64,000 nucleotides of DNA from Varroa destructor (GCF_002443255.2 NW_019211454.1:65402179-65466178), one strand, 5' to 3'. Positions 10,569 through 23,794 are shown, counted from the stretch's first letter. Program-made: numbers and translations. Notes: generated by a model from the letters alone, not told the origin.

Positions 10569-13500
10569 CGACCAGATTAATTCGTTCTATTCGCGTCTTA
10601 TGTTAGCTTTCATCATGTAGTCGTTGAGCGCACAATCAGATATCATGAATGCATCACTTATTCGTTTGGCCATTGTCACATCGTTCGAATTCGGGCATGC
10701 GGATCATTATGCAGGTATTTTCGTTTAGTCAGAAACGCTAATCCGCAGACAAAATAATTATGCAAGCGATGTCTGAATTTTGAAGAAAAGTCAATCTTTT
10801 CTCATATGTGACAACTAGTCCTGCCTACGCTTTCCTATTTTGTCTTATACAGTGTTTTTCGATCTCTTCTATTTAACACAAAGTTACGTAAAGCCAATAG
10901 ATTGCATATTGATTTCTGCATAGTCGATAACAATGTACTATATTTTCTCCTTTTTACCCTATTTTATTCTCTATTTTATTAATCTTTCTACTTGAGCAGG
11001 ACTAAAACATTATTCCGAAATTATACAAATAACTTATAAATACGACATCGCGTTTGTTCACAAAAAGTCGAGAAGCTTTTTTCTTTGTGAATGGTTTATA
11101 TTGTGTGGTTTCTTAGTTTGACTTTAACAAGAAAAAGAAAAATAGAAAAAAGCTTGTGTAAAAAGACGTTTTTGCCGTCGCATGCAACGCGCTTGCTTGC
11201 TTGCCTGATGTGGACTTGTACATGTTTTCGTCATTTATCTTTTGATATCCTCTATCTTCCTAGTATTACATTTTCCGTCTATAAATAAAAAATATAGCAT
11301 GATTGAAAAGTTAAGCTATTGCCATACGCATATAAGCTGATGTCGCTAGTTCACGCGCTAAAAACAATAAACGTATACACAATGTTGTAGAGTGCACAGG
11401 AAAGAAACACATTGTTGCTCCCTTGATTATGAATTATTTACAATTGTTCTTACTAACCAATAATGTTAATTTGTGTATGAACACAGGTTAAATACGTATG
11501 TGTATATTCATATATTTCAAGTTCGACCTATCTAGATTTAGAGCGCGCGAGAGAACCAGGGGTAATGTGTGTGAGAGAGAGGGGAGGGAGAGCGCGAGAG
11601 AGAAAAAAAGCAACAAATGCGTCAACGGCAAACTAATAGCAGGACTCGTAGCTCTTTCGGATGTAGAGAAAACGTAGGGCTGTGAAAGCGCGTGTAAAGC
11701 GAAAGCGGCAGGAGTGTGCTGTTTGGTAGGAGTGAGTAATATATCATGATAACAGAAAAATGACTGAGGGTCACAAAGGCATGGTACATACAGCTGTCCG
11801 CATCAGCAGAACAACAACAACAAGCAGTCACTTCAAGGCAAAACAAAAAACCGATCGTAGACAAAACAGTTAGAAAAACGAGCACTTGTCCGATAAAAAT
11901 GACGATGTCAAAGGTGAAGTAAAAGCCGTCAGCGCGCTTACCAGTTATGTTTATAACTAAAACAAATACAAGAATGGCATTGTTAAATTCAGAAAAAAAA
12001 GCCTATAATAAGAATAAAACATACCTACTGTTACAGCACGCGCCCTCCAATTTGATGCCACGGTACAAGGTATAAGACGAAATTGTGCCGATTGTATTCC
12101 GCCACCTTATTTGGATGTGTCGATAGATAAAAGAAGTGAGAGACATCAGAAAAAAACAAGTACATTACACACACATACACACACATATATATATAAGAAA
12201 ATAAATATTGACTAATAACAGATCACAATAGATCGCTGACGAAGCAGGTAACTATTTGAGATGCGTTGCAGTTTACCTGCTTGCGGTTGTAGAAAAAAAC
12301 AATGCAGAACAACGTTACGATGATTATATTGATAACGAGATAATAATAGTAATAATAAGATTAACGGCGATAATAACATCGTTACTAATTAGCCAAGCGT
12401 GTCTTCCCTTTTTAGAAGTAGAGAAAAGCGGGGTTATAGTAAAATTAAATACTTCAGCGGTTTAGATGAAATCTTAGGCCAAACGATTTACGTTAAAATA
12501 AAATATTTTCAGTTGGAATTATTCTGTGCAATGCTGTTATCAACAATAAAAAGGTTTAGACATAAATTTGAGCTATTATTATACAATACTAGTACCATTA
12601 ATAGAATAATTAGTTTATTGTTAGGGTGTTCAACTATCGAGCGATAGACACTATAAATATGGAATGATAATAGTGAAGTGACGATCATGACGAATCGATC
12701 AATGAATACTACGTGCGATGCAATAGGAGCAAAACAAAGCGGCTAAGTTATAGTGATAAATAAGCAAACATAGATAAGGAGGTTTCATTACCTGCTAGTG
12801 TATGTCACCGTATTTGTCATGTCTGTGGAATAACATTGATAACTCAGGAATAACACTGATATAAATATATATGTCGATATAAGTACATGTGTCAATCTGT
12901 TAGCGGAATACCTTAGCTCGATTGTATTATTATAAATAATTATAATGTTTTTATAATTATTATGAAACTGTACAAGGTAAGTTACATAAAGGTAAAAAGC
13001 GGTTGAATGTCTTTAAGCTATGCATGGTAGAGCGCTAACCAAATAGTAGTCATTTTTGGTCATTCAGCAAATAATATATTAAAAGGACACTGAAAATAGA
13101 TGAAGGTTTTGCGTTCACGTTCATTGGTCTAGTATGTAAACCCGTAGACACTGCAGCGTCCCAGGAATGCTAGAAAGACATTTGGTGACTTGTGACCTAA
13201 TTTTTGATTAATAATGAAACCATTTCCATTAGTGTGGTTTTTTGTAGCTACCCCTAACACCATTTCTGGCAATGGTACCGGTCCATCTACAGTGTGATTT
13301 GGACGACCAGACCATGCAGGTCGCCGCCAAGTCCAGCCAACGCTTCATAAATACTGCGCGGTTTGGGTAAATAAAGAAGACTATCTAGCTAGATCTGCCT
13401 GACTCTATTGAACTGTCGATCTAGGATAGACAAACTTCATACGCACATAATAATGAACAGCATCGAAAACATTGTGCAGATTAGTATCATTGTGCCAATT

Positions 13501-16380
13501 ATTACATTATAAGTCTTCGCAGGATCAGTGTGGAAATGTATTTCATCAGATATGTAGGCTCGCGAAATCCTCGAACATCTGTTTAGAGTAAACATTTGTC
13601 TTAACAATAGCAAAAAAAAGCTATAAAATGCTTAAGTTTATCGTCAAGGTTTACAATGTGACTTTAATAACGCCTATCGACACATCTAAACTCCTAATTT
13701 GAGGACCTTTTACTAAGTAAAACTAATATTGCTTGTACTTTGAAAATTTAGAACACATCATCAAACACAACGAATATATTTCGCGTTAAATAATGTTTTT
13801 ATATTTACCGTGCAATACGATACATACCTGCATGCCATTTGCAAATTCTAGAACTTTTTGGGGATTTTTATCTGTTATTTTTCCCATGCTTTTGTAAACA
13901 AAGACTGATAATCCAGATAATATTATAGCTGACGAATAATAATGTTTTACAGCAATTTTGCCTGACTCCAGCTGATCATTTCATATATATATATATTTGG
14001 TAGTTAATCTATCTAACACTTGACAAAATGTTTTTAGACAAGCTGATCATATACGAAAATATATAACTAAATACTTGATTAGTTTCGTATTATATTTATA
14101 TTACATGCGTTCAAAGCGTTTTTCTACTAGAAGTTTGATTCCCACCATAAAATGCAGTACTACCATGCGCATGCACGCATACAAATCGTATTTTGAAAAT
14201 TTGCCTCGTTGCGATACAACAAACGAAAAAAAAAGCTAATCGAGAAGTCAAAATCTTGTTGTGCGCATTCCCATCTGTCCGTGGCGAATTCCAATTGGAC
14301 AGTAGGGCCTTTTTTCGTCAGTAGTACCCTTCACGATAAGCAACTTGCATTTGTGATTTGTCGTAGTTTGCTTCTAACACAAAAAAAATGGCTAACACAA
14401 CAAGCGTCCTTGTCTCGACCTCGTGCGTTGCCTTATGGTTGCTATCAGTGTAGAACAGAAAGTTAGTAACGGCCATTTACCTCGCTGGGGGCTGCAGCAG
14501 CTGACCAACTGATCTGAAACTGATGACCATAGATAACCTACTTCCCGTTTGTACTATAGCGGTTATTACTACGGTAACTATTATAATTATTTACTGGTAT
14601 GCTGACTATTTTATAATATAGTTCTGCTTCGACTTCGACGTAGGTCTATGCAGTAAATTAAGCGGACGGCTAAATGGTGGCTTGTACACAGTCCGAACGC
14701 GTTTCTACAAACGCACATGGTCGAGCAGTCAGTCACCTAACCACTTGTCTGAATTCAGCAGCAGACCAGATTGAGCAGGGTCGATGTTGGTTCGAACAAA
14801 AAAAAAATGTTATGCCGTCTCTTTCTTCGAAATAAGCTGCAGACAAAATGTATAGAATCGCCGACATCATTATCAGTTACCGCGAGACGAGAGACCCAAT
14901 AGAAAGCTTCTACAAAATAAGCGTTCGAATAATAACCACTAAATATGAAATGGTAGATTAGCTTGACATTTAGCAGTCAAAAAACAGAATAATTGGATAG
15001 CCTAAAATTGTTGCGTCCTTAAATAAACATATATTTAAGCATACAGTGCGAGTATAGCGGGCAAGGAAAATTAGCGGAAAAATTGATACAAAATCTTGTT
15101 TAAACTATATTGCTGAAGAGAATCGCGTCGAAACTATTAAGTTGTAAAGTAATAACCGGGCCTACTCCTGAAATTAACAGTGTTAGTGGCATGTCCTTTT
15201 TTGTAGCATTTCACAAGTAGTTTAATCCTCTCAATTGCCGGGTGGAACCCGGGCTTTCAACCCTAAGGGAGACGGGGGTATGTTTTAGCAACATTATAAT
15301 ACCAGATAGAACCAGTGCTGTCGCCGGTATCTGATCTACTTATCCCAGGTAAACGTTTAGTTAGGGCATGCCCTGCAATCACTGCCATAAAAACCTATGC
15401 GCCTGTTATAACATAGAAGTAAAGCTATAAATAGCTCGCACATTTAGCATTTATCTTCATATGAGTTCGATGAACGCTTAGAATGATGGTTACTTTCATG
15501 ACTTTTTACACAAAATGTTCTGGGCGGTCGTGCTTACTTAGTCATTGAATTGACGTTGCTGTTTTGCGTTTTCCAGACGAGATCTCGCGGCTTAGTTGTA
15601 CTGGCAGCTTATTTGCTAAAATGAACGGATAGTTAGGTGTGAGTCTGCTTTCGCATAAATAGCGAATGCTTGGCAAATACATTTTAATGGTGGTATGTAT
15701 TTTTCAAAATCTCGTTTTAAATCGTCATGTGTGACGGTGCTATGTGCAGAAGGCATGTAGATGAAATCGCATGCACCGACGTGTTAACTGGAGGAATAAG
15801 AAAAAGTGGGATTTAGCTTAAGCCCAGAATGATTTGTCAAAGCTATTATGCAACGTAGCGAACGTTCGAGCGTCTTATCTCTTATGCCTATATCTTTGAA
15901 AAGTTTTGAAAACTTTGAGAAGTTTTGAAAGATGAGGTTGCTGTTTTGAGAATGTAAAGTAACATCTATTTTTGACATGTATGTTAAACATAATATGCTT
16001 ATGTGCACTTACGTAGCGGTTACTTTTCGCCATATTTGACATTACCTGTAAACGCGTAGTAGGTGTCAGATGGGGGTGCAACGGGCCAAATCAATAGAGT
16101 CCTTAACTTCTGTATCTAGACTTTTGTTATAATTGTTGATCCAGTAACACGTAGCCGCAGACATGCTGAGACGCTTCTGTCCTTGCAGGTAATGAAATGT
16201 TATGTGATAAAATCGAATAGCAAAAGATCGGCCACATTAGCCCATAAAGACACTTGGTAGGGCTTCGGCACTGGGTAAGGCTTAAAGTCATGCGCGATTT
16301 GAAAATTTCAATAATAAGCACCCTCACAAGAATAAGGTAAAATTTTAGAACATGGACTATATGCAGGACAGGTACTACTT
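10569..16380. other. Gene-poor stretch after Pins
   Basis: The first 800 bases are probably the 3' UTR of the longer Pins transcript, with AATAAA at 11284 and 11366. After that I see no supported gene. It holds a purine-rich GA tract (11562-11609), short (CA)n and (TA)n runs near 12165-12195, an AT-rich imperfect palindrome at about 12927-12965, and scattered strong-looking donor sites such as CAAG|GTAAGT near 12975 that have no matching exon. The open frames here are short, overlap on both strands and show no family signature. Confidence 0.5.
11562..11609. repeat. Purine-rich GA tract
   Basis: GA/GGGA-type runs interrupted by GCGC, downstream of the long Pins isoform's poly(A) signals. Low complexity only. 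Confidence 0.7.
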
Positions 16381-16394
16381 TATAGACAGAGGGC

Positions 16395-16610
16395 GTTTAG
16401 AGAACCAGGGCAGGGTATGGACGCGGCACGGCTTTTGTGATTATCTCTGTGATGTCTTTTACATGGGCTTGAGAACTTTCCTAGATAACTCCTAAGGCCG
16501 CCGTCAAAACCCGTGTAGTAACCCCAATTAACCCCATAATTTCTTCTAAGGTTACCGGAACCTACTCCAAGGCGTAAGCCCCCCGTATCGTTGAAGACCG
16601 CTTTCTTCAT
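16395..16610 (-). pseudogene. Decayed copy of the cuticle protein gene
   Basis: On the minus strand the segment HVKDITEIITKAVPRPYP (about 16400-16460) matches VKDITKVITKAVPQPYPVP of the intact cuticle gene at 20765-21490. At the DNA level a 16-base run, GTGATGTCTTTTACAT on the plus strand, is identical in both. Just before it in the coding direction is a Gly/Leu/Tyr-rich stretch in another frame (GGLRLGVGSGNL, then YTGFDGGLRSYLG) that mirrors the GGLGLGGGLGYGGG region. The two parts are in different frames, the Pro-Val repeat half is missing, and a stop follows the PYP block. I read it as a truncated, frameshifted tandem duplicate. No signal peptide or promoter is seen. Confidence 0.7.
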
Positions 16611-16649
16611 AACTTTTCGTATCACCGGCGTTTTCAAGTAAGATAGCGT

Positions 16650-19600
16650 AAAGCGCTCCGCTTAGGGTAGCAAACGATCGCATAACTGCCCAATAAGAGA
16701 AGACCAAGTTCTCTTTGCATCTTCATGGACTGCAGCTGAATGTGAAACTTGTTTTAGCACAGGTGACCCTTTTATGGTACTTCTTAACGTATCTTTGGTG
16801 TTATCACGCATGAACGCAGATAGCATCACTATGCTATTAACTTCATTGTATAAAACTATGCGAGGGATACAGCAGGCAAAATTCATGCATGTCATTTCTT
16901 TTAATCTGCTTTGGCTGATATTTATTAGGTGACGCATCAAACAAAAACAGTACTATGTATAATAAAAATGGGATCATTTCGGAAAATATTTCAATGTTAT
17001 TTAAGAGCTATGTAAGTCTATATGAAAATGTTACTTTGTAACCCAAAAGTAGAAATGAAAAATTTCGAGTGAATCATATAGCACATGGACGTTTTTTATG
17101 ATATTATTATTAAATATGACATATTAAAGCATGTAATAGACAGGTTTTACTCTTAAATGTCGATACGTGTTCGTGCTTCACGAGCCAGACGGTCGCCCCT
17201 TCACTTAATCTTACTTGATATATCCTTTTTGAAGCTTTAGTTTTATTTCGGCTTTAGTAGCAGCATTTTAGGTAGAGAACAAGCTTTAGGTTTCACATAT
17301 TTTGACCCCAGAGGTGGAAATATGATTGAACAGAGTATCTAAGAGCGCAATTTTGATTTGCCTTTATCTGGCCAATATTATCTCCTTTATGGATATAAGC
17401 ATTTTGCAAAACACCAATTTTTTCCAATACGCATGATTACCTGGTGTGCAATTTTTATCCACATAAATATGCACACCAGGTAAAAAAATCCACATAAATA
17501 TGCAAACGAGAAGCAAATGTTTGTCTTTACATGTATTAAGTTACATATGCAATATGTTTAACTAAATAATACCTAATAATAGCACCTAAATTAGGACGAA
17601 CATTGGTGGGCAGTTGGTCATAATAAGCATGCGTTCGTTTACCATTCTCGGTACCATGAAAATGCTTGTTCTGTTTAGAACAACACAATAAACTGTCATA
17701 CTGGAAAACATGCGACGCTTATTTTAACAGCACTTAACTATTATCCAACTCCTTCGAGCTGGACGACCTTTTAGCCATTTCTTAGCCAATTTTCATGTGG
17801 CTTTTGAGAAATCCGAGTAGAATTTTTATGAATTAAGCGAGAAGATCCTTGACAAGTATTAGAGGGTTCAAAAGCTCATCAAAATGTGGTTTACGACACT
17901 AATATTTTTGGTGGAGAAATTTACGGCAGTTTTATAGAGAACAATATCTAATATCAATCGAGTTGTTGAGATAAGCTCTAACGGTTAGTATTTTTAAGAT
18001 TTTTTGCGCCTTTTTGAACCTTCTGGAAATGTTGGCCATTTTAAGCATTTGCGTTTGACCTATTGTCAGCATAGGACTTTTATATCGTGTGTTTGAGCGA
18101 CAACTTTTCAATATGATTTGGCCTTCAGTTGCTGTTAAAAAATTCTTTGCGGATTAAAAAGGAATATTTTGAAAATGACTAGTGAGTGGTTTAGAGTGGT
18201 TCAGAGTTGAAGCTGTAATTGCGATGAACGTTTGTTGCACTGAACAACCATAACCGTTAGGAATATAGCACTTCAGCACGTTTAAGTGTATCTGTTCTTA
18301 CTAAGATACACCTTTAGAAAGAAAAAAATATCAGATGCTATGTACCTAGAAGTCCCAATTTAGGTGGCGCCCCCTGTATATCTTCCGATCGGTAGGACGT
18401 GGCACAATAATAACTTTCAAATGGTGCTTGAAGATGTTCGGCTGCCAACACCGCGACGAGATTTTGGAACAAATGGCTTTTCTTTCTTCTAAGAAAATGA
18501 ACGATTTGATCATGTATTCCGCCGCTTTCAGTAGATTGCGAAAAAAATATAAGAAAATATTGAGTATTTCTAACAATGCTTAGCAACGCTGGAAGGCGCA
18601 AATTCTGAAGATTTCATAAATGTAACCAGCAAGAACGCATATATTGAATGCTTAATTAAATACGTATGAAGTCAACGAAGATGTTACGTGTAATACCATT
18701 ATGGTAAAAGCACATAACTGATTTGTACTGAAAATAGGGATATGTCAGTCTCTTGTGTCTGACAACACTTTTAGAAGTTACTTACTAACAAGACGGAAGA
18801 TATCCTTTAGATAAAGAGCCGCATGTGTTATTTTGCAGTGAAGGAAAGTAGAATTAAATATTCCCCGCCGAGCCAAGTTAGCAAGCGTCGGAGCTGGGTT
18901 TCTTTAAAAGCCTGTATGTGTGACCGAGGTCTTGACAGGGCGACCTGGGGCTTTGTTCGGAAGACTTCGCACTATAGGTCTACCATGTAACTATGATTAC
19001 TATCATAAGGCACTAAACGCAATTTTTAACAGTGACTAATGTAGGTCTAATAAAAACTTGCGCCAAAATAAATCGATACTTGAATTTTCCCTCTCTAGTT
19101 TTTTATTCGTGTTGATAAAACGACAATCCATTTTTGGTCGCCTAGTATAGCTACATTCAGATAAGTCAAAATAACATAGCAATGGAGCAACGTAATTGTA
19201 AATATGGACCAGATGCATTCTATATAAATCAGAAAATACATTTTTATTATTTAGTATATTGTTTTTAATTGTTGGGCTACTTACTCTTCGATTTCTTAAA
19301 TTGGTCATGGATGAATAATTTCAAAGGTACATCTGGGCGACCCATATAGCTAAATAGAGGAAGCAATTTTAAAATGCAGATATACTTAACTGAAATAACT
19401 GAGAAGCACTATATTACCTCTATCCACCAGTGCACAATAAACGTTCACATTATAAAATACGACGAAATCTCTTTAAAAGTCTATATTTAATTTTAGCCAA
19501 CTGCAGCTCATCAGTGTTGCGTGTATTGATTGGTACGTGCATTGACGCTGCAGAGTTCAATTGTTCGTTGTCAGTGTAAACTATTTACATAACACGATGA

Positions 19601-20549
19601 ATTGTCAATCCAAGAGCATTGTCAGATATGTAAAGTAGCCATGTTAGCAAGCAAAGGCGCAGTTTTAGGTAAAACGTTTTGTTAAGACTCAATGCATCAT
19701 GTGAAATAGGTCAACTTAATGTGTAGATCATTCCTATAACTGTTTTGACGATTGTAATATTATTTATGCTCTAACGCTCCTTAATAGAAAATGCCACCAT
19801 AGAAAGGACGTGTCCAGAGGAATCTAAGCAAAATTAAAAATATGAAAGATTGTTGTAGGGCAAAACTCGAGAATTATTATTCGCGCAGTCGATAATAATG
19901 CCCGTGATGTAAATGATGTTTGATGAAGACCGATTTTCAATACCGTTTTCTGCGTGAGAAAGAACGTAATGAAGTTACTGTAGACTTTAACGTATGTATA
20001 CTGGTTAGCTTCATGATGACCAATTTTCGGGCAGGTCGAACTTAGACAAAGAAGGTTGCTCCGGGCTTTTATTACGGCTAGGAAATATTAAGCGTTGCAT
20101 GGCTGCACTGACTTATGAGGAGTGCGTTCTTTCACGACTAGACCTAATCTTGTTTTGAGAACGAAGAAGCTTCCATTCGTACTTCAGAATGTAGAAAGCT
20201 CCTGATTAAGTTTTACGCAACTCAAATGTTGGCTATAGTCCTGTCTCAAAACGTTACATACAACTGCTATTAAGAAAAGATTTAGATAGTTAACCATTTT
20301 TTTCCTATCAGTACAAGAAGAAAGAGATTCGAAGGTATGACACCCTTGGAACTGCAAACTCTACTGATGCTGCAATGTAGGGGCCAATCATCAACAGATG
20401 AAACGTTGTAACCTAATAATATTAACTTGATCAATACCATTAACTATACAACGTTTCCTTTATTAACAAAGTACGTTCACCCTGTATGCCTATGCCAAAC
20501 TGTGGTGTCGAATCAAGAACAAGCGTTTCTAAACAGAAAGTGCTTTTTT
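16650..20549. other. No supported gene; short repeat structure at 17.4 kb
   Basis: AT-rich DNA with no family signature on either strand. The minus-strand open frames at 16662-16940 and 18338-18601 have no recognisable motif and no splice partners I could find. The only clear structure is the repeat cluster at 17439-17504, listed separately. Confidence 0.4.
17439..17504. repeat. 12-bp perfect inverted repeat nested with a 17-bp direct repeat
   Basis: The arms ACCTGGTGTGCA (17439-17450) and TGCACACCAGGT (17470-17481) are exact reverse complements around a 19-base loop. The loop and right arm also start a direct repeat: ATCCACATAAATATGCA occurs at 17457-17473 and again at 17488-17504. The arrangement suggests slippage or a small insertion footprint. 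No gene is adjacent. Confidence 0.85.
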
Positions 20550-20555
20550 TTTATT
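20550..20555 (-). terminator. Poly(A) signal of the cuticle gene
   Basis: TTTATT on the plus strand is AATAAA on the minus strand, about 210 bases after the cuticle gene's stop codon, a normal 3' UTR length. Confidence 0.6.
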
Positions 20556-20764
20556 TACAAACTTGTACACATGTAGCTTTGGATTATTTTGGCTTGGTTA
20601 TTCATTAACGAATTCAGGTCCCAACATAAACAACTTCTCATTGCGATTTGTAGGAAGCGCAGATAATTGTACATCAATATGTAGATCTACTTCGGATAGA
20701 CTTTCGTTTTTGATGGCACTCGTTTTTTCTTATTTGGTCTTGCTTCACTCTTCAGCATCTCAAT

Positions 20765-21490
20765 CTAATATCCGTAGCCTCCATACCCACCGGCGAGGCC
20801 CCCTTCGTAGCCCCCTCCAAGATCTCCATGGTGCGATTTCACGTAGACAGGTTGCGGTACAACAACAGGTTTTTTGACATGCACCTCCTTGTACACAGGC
20901 ACCTTCACAGGGACCTCAACGGGCTGAGGCACGGGGATCTCTTTGTGGACGGGCACAGGTACATGAACAGGGACCTTTACAGGCACCGGAACAGGCTTGT
21001 GAACTGGAATAGGAACATGTTTATAAACGGGATATGGACTGTCTTTGTAAACGGGCACGGGAACCGGTACAGGCACTGGCTTGGGTACAGGATAAGGCTT
21101 AGGCACTGGGTAAGGCTTGGGAACATGCACAATCTGGGGGATCTTCTTAATCACGGGCACCTTCACTGGAACAGGATATGGCTTAGGCACGTGTACAGCG
21201 TGAGGTACAGGCACTACCTTATGAACAGGATAAGGTTTCGGCACGGGAACTGGGTAGGGCTGAGGCACAGCCTTGGTGATCACTTTAGTGATGTCTTTTA
21301 CATAGCCGTGGCCTCCTCCGTAACCTCCAAGGTCTCCTCCATAGCTAAGGCCTCCGCCATAACCGAGGCCTCCTCCGAGGCCCAAGCCGCCTCCGTAGCC
21401 TCCAACATGACCTCCAGCGTATCCTCCGAGGTCGCCGGCGCTCACCAGAGCGAGAAAGCTTGCTATCACCACGACAAAAACACGCATCAT
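20765..21490 (-). CDS. Secreted Gly/Tyr- and Pro-Val-rich cuticle protein
   Basis: A single-exon gene for 241 residues. The start is placed at the first Met of MMRVFVVVIASFLALVSA, a clean signal peptide ending in Ala before GDLGGY; an upstream in-frame Met would add 16 residues and spoil the signal. The mature protein has three parts: GGY/GGL repeats (about residues 19-62) and VKDITKVITKAV; a long block of KPYPVPVPKPYPV and VPVPVHKxVPVPV repeats (about 75-210); and a second Gly/Tyr block ending GGLAGGYGGYGY. Such low-complexity proteins are structural parts of arthropod cuticle and extracellular matrix. There is no chitin-binding R&R consensus. Cross-linking through Tyr and Lys is likely by analogy. 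The 232-codon frame open on the opposite strand is an artefact of the repeat codons. A decayed copy lies near 16.5 kb. Confidence 0.85.
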   Translation of the reverse strand: MMRVFVVVIASFLALVSAGDLGGYAGGHVGGYGGGLGLGGGLGYGGGLSYGGDLGGYGGGHGYVKDITKVITKAVPQPYPVPVPKPYPVHKVVPVPHAVHVPKPYPVPVKVPVIKKIPQIVHVPKPYPVPKPYPVPKPVPVPVPVPVYKDSPYPVYKHVPIPVHKPVPVPVKVPVHVPVPVHKEIPVPQPVEVPVKVPVYKEVHVKKPVVVPQPVYVKSHHGDLGGGYEGGLAGGYGGYGY

Positions 21491-21576
21491 GCAGAATGTA
21501 AATATTGTTTCTATTTCGCCTTCTAGCCCACTACTCAACTAACGACACGACAATGTCTGTTGTGTATGACACGGTC

Positions 21577-21584
21577 ATTTATAT
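21577..21584 (-). promoter_or_regulatory. TATA box of the cuticle gene
   Basis: ATATAAAT on the minus strand lies about 90 bases before the start codon, placing transcription start near 21550 and leaving a 5' UTR of about 60 bases. TATA promoters are common in strongly and transiently expressed cuticle genes. Confidence 0.55.
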
Positions 21585-21589
21585 CCAAC

Positions 21590-23790
21590 CCGTGCCAAAA
21601 AGCTCAAACGACCAGAAGAATTTTTCGTCTGTCTCCAGCACACCGTCAGGCTGACCTTCTTTTTACCCCCCGAACTAACGCACCCCATCGCAAGTAAATC
21701 CTCCCTCCTTAACGTTCATCGAATTGACACGATTAAGCATCCGAAGAAGAAAATACCGCCAAAAATTCGCTAATCGTATTTCAGTCTTAGTCTGTAACAT
21801 GGCAATGGCCACAAGGGACCGTCGGCCAGTTGTCCGCAATTCAACCAACAGCTTCTATTATCTCATCTACGTGTGGTGTTGTGTGTAGCTTGCCCCTAAA
21901 CTTGACATCGGCTATTACAAGCCGAACGAATGGCTGACGGGGCTACGAAAGCAGTTAGCCCCTCATCACACTGCTGGCGCGCAGACTGTCGTCTAGTATA
22001 ATATAGATCCGAACAGAAGCAAGTTGGTAACTGAACGAAAGTTTTGATAACAAATGAATAATAACAGCGGCTACCACAGTCGCCGCCACAATAATAGACA
22101 GGAGCTGTTTTTTTTTTTCCATAATAACTACCAATAGTACTCTCAGATAAGCGTGATAATATGTTACACGCCTTGACAGAATACACCGCTCATGAAAGGG
22201 TTTACCTCAGACTGGGGGTTTGTGTGTGTGACTGGATTTTATAGTGAATATTTGTGGCTGAGTAACGTATACCAACTGTATATTGCTCTTGAAAATTAGA
22301 TGGTAAAATTGGTTTGCTTATCTGACGTGGACATACCACTTATTAGCTCGTATGTCGTCTTTTAACTATTCCAAATGGGAAGGCCATATAAGGCTGCTAT
22401 TTAAAATTGTATACGTCCTAATTTAGTTGTTACGTTAGCCGCGCTGCTCGATTATTTTAAATGTGACATAAATGTGGGCGATAATTAGTTGGTCCGCGAA
22501 AACCAAATTTCAATAGGGTTCAGCGGTGTAACCGGTTAGTGACCTTTATTCAGTTATCGCTACTCTCGTTTCATTAACCCAGTGAAATGTTTGACGCTCC
22601 ATGAGGTAATGGATCAGATATGCTGTGCTCAAAACCTGGGTAGATTGGCTCTTCTGCCAGATGGCAAGCGGTAAATTGTTAGCTATCGTTTATTAATTCC
22701 CACGGCCTGAATAGTTTAGAAATATGACGCCATAGGTTCACTGATCAAAGGCTTTCGTACGATGGGGAATACTCGATGCGACTACAGTTTCGCCTGTTCG
22801 AAAAACAACAAAGACTATATGTGATGGGAAGTTTACGGATAGATTGGGGGAGGCACTTTGCAGGTGGTAAATGTAAACACTGTACATAAGTAGATGGTAA
22901 TTTTCAAAAGCATAAACTAAAGAATTCTATATATAACGCAGTAGTTTGCTAACTAACTCCGAGCATTGCCATGTCGAAATAGTTCGTTTCTACGATTATC
23001 TACGATTGAAGTCAATCTTAATTTCTCTTCGACAACGTTACGCGTTTCCCTCAAAGAATAATAATAACTTGGTGTTATTAAGCAAATGTTTGCATTGATG
23101 TTCCTGTGTGCTTTAGATATGCATATGACTATTGGCCCTAGGAACAGGTTGAGAATATCGCGCTGATTTCTATTTTTCTGCTTGCCTACAGGGCGTTACG
23201 AGCTTCTATCTCGGTTATGTTATCATGGTCGTTTTTCTGCTAATAATTCCGAGAGCATATTTTGATCTATTCCGAAGAGTAGTCTTAGCGAAACAAGCTA
23301 GTTCCACTATACGTGACGTAAGTGTTCCGGAACTCCAAAAGGTCAGACCGTTTTGAGTTCGCACAAATAATGTCTGTACTTTGCAACGGATAACGCGAAC
23401 AGAACATAATTTAATTCATTGCTACGTTTGGCTCGAGAGTCATACTAAAGGGTGACATGGCTCAAACTTGCAGTCATTTTTTAGTCTTATAAACCGAAAA
23501 TGCTCACCCAGTACCTATGTTATTATCATACGTGTATTAGTTCATCATACTTTCAAATTATCCATGCACTTCCATACTCGCTCATCGTCTGCAACAGGTC
23601 GACAAGCTATCGCTACTTTATACCACTATCGGTAAAACTGTATAGCCCTCGATCAGCAGCAGTGCAATGGAATTAATTTCTCAATTAGCTATCCTACATC
23701 CAACAGCTAATCCTAGTGTAGGCTAGAGTACCCCTACGGGGCATTCGCGTGGCGCATTTATCTCGACTCCTTAACGTTTATCTTTTTTCT
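21590..23790. other. Upstream region of the cuticle gene; no gene seen
   Basis: The segment likely carries regulatory sequence for the cuticle gene at its left end and the untranslated first exon or promoter of the 71-residue gene at its right end. No coding exon could be supported on either strand. The 96-codon minus-strand frame at 21896-22186 has no motif. Confidence 0.35.
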
Positions 23791-23794
23791 GCAG

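Noticed and set aside
12960..12980. Excellent donor sequence CAAG|GTAAGT
   Set aside because: The sequence before it has stops in all frames close by and no acceptor partner; taken as chance.
13230..13600. Segment that seemed transposase-like when skimmed on both strands
   Set aside because: No ordered motif of any transposase family could be laid out; stops occur in every frame.
20828..21526. 232-codon plus-strand frame rich in His, Arg, Asn and Leu
   Set aside because: It lies exactly opposite the cuticle gene and is the complement of its Pro-Val and Gly repeats. The minus-strand reading has a signal peptide, TATA box and poly(A) signal.
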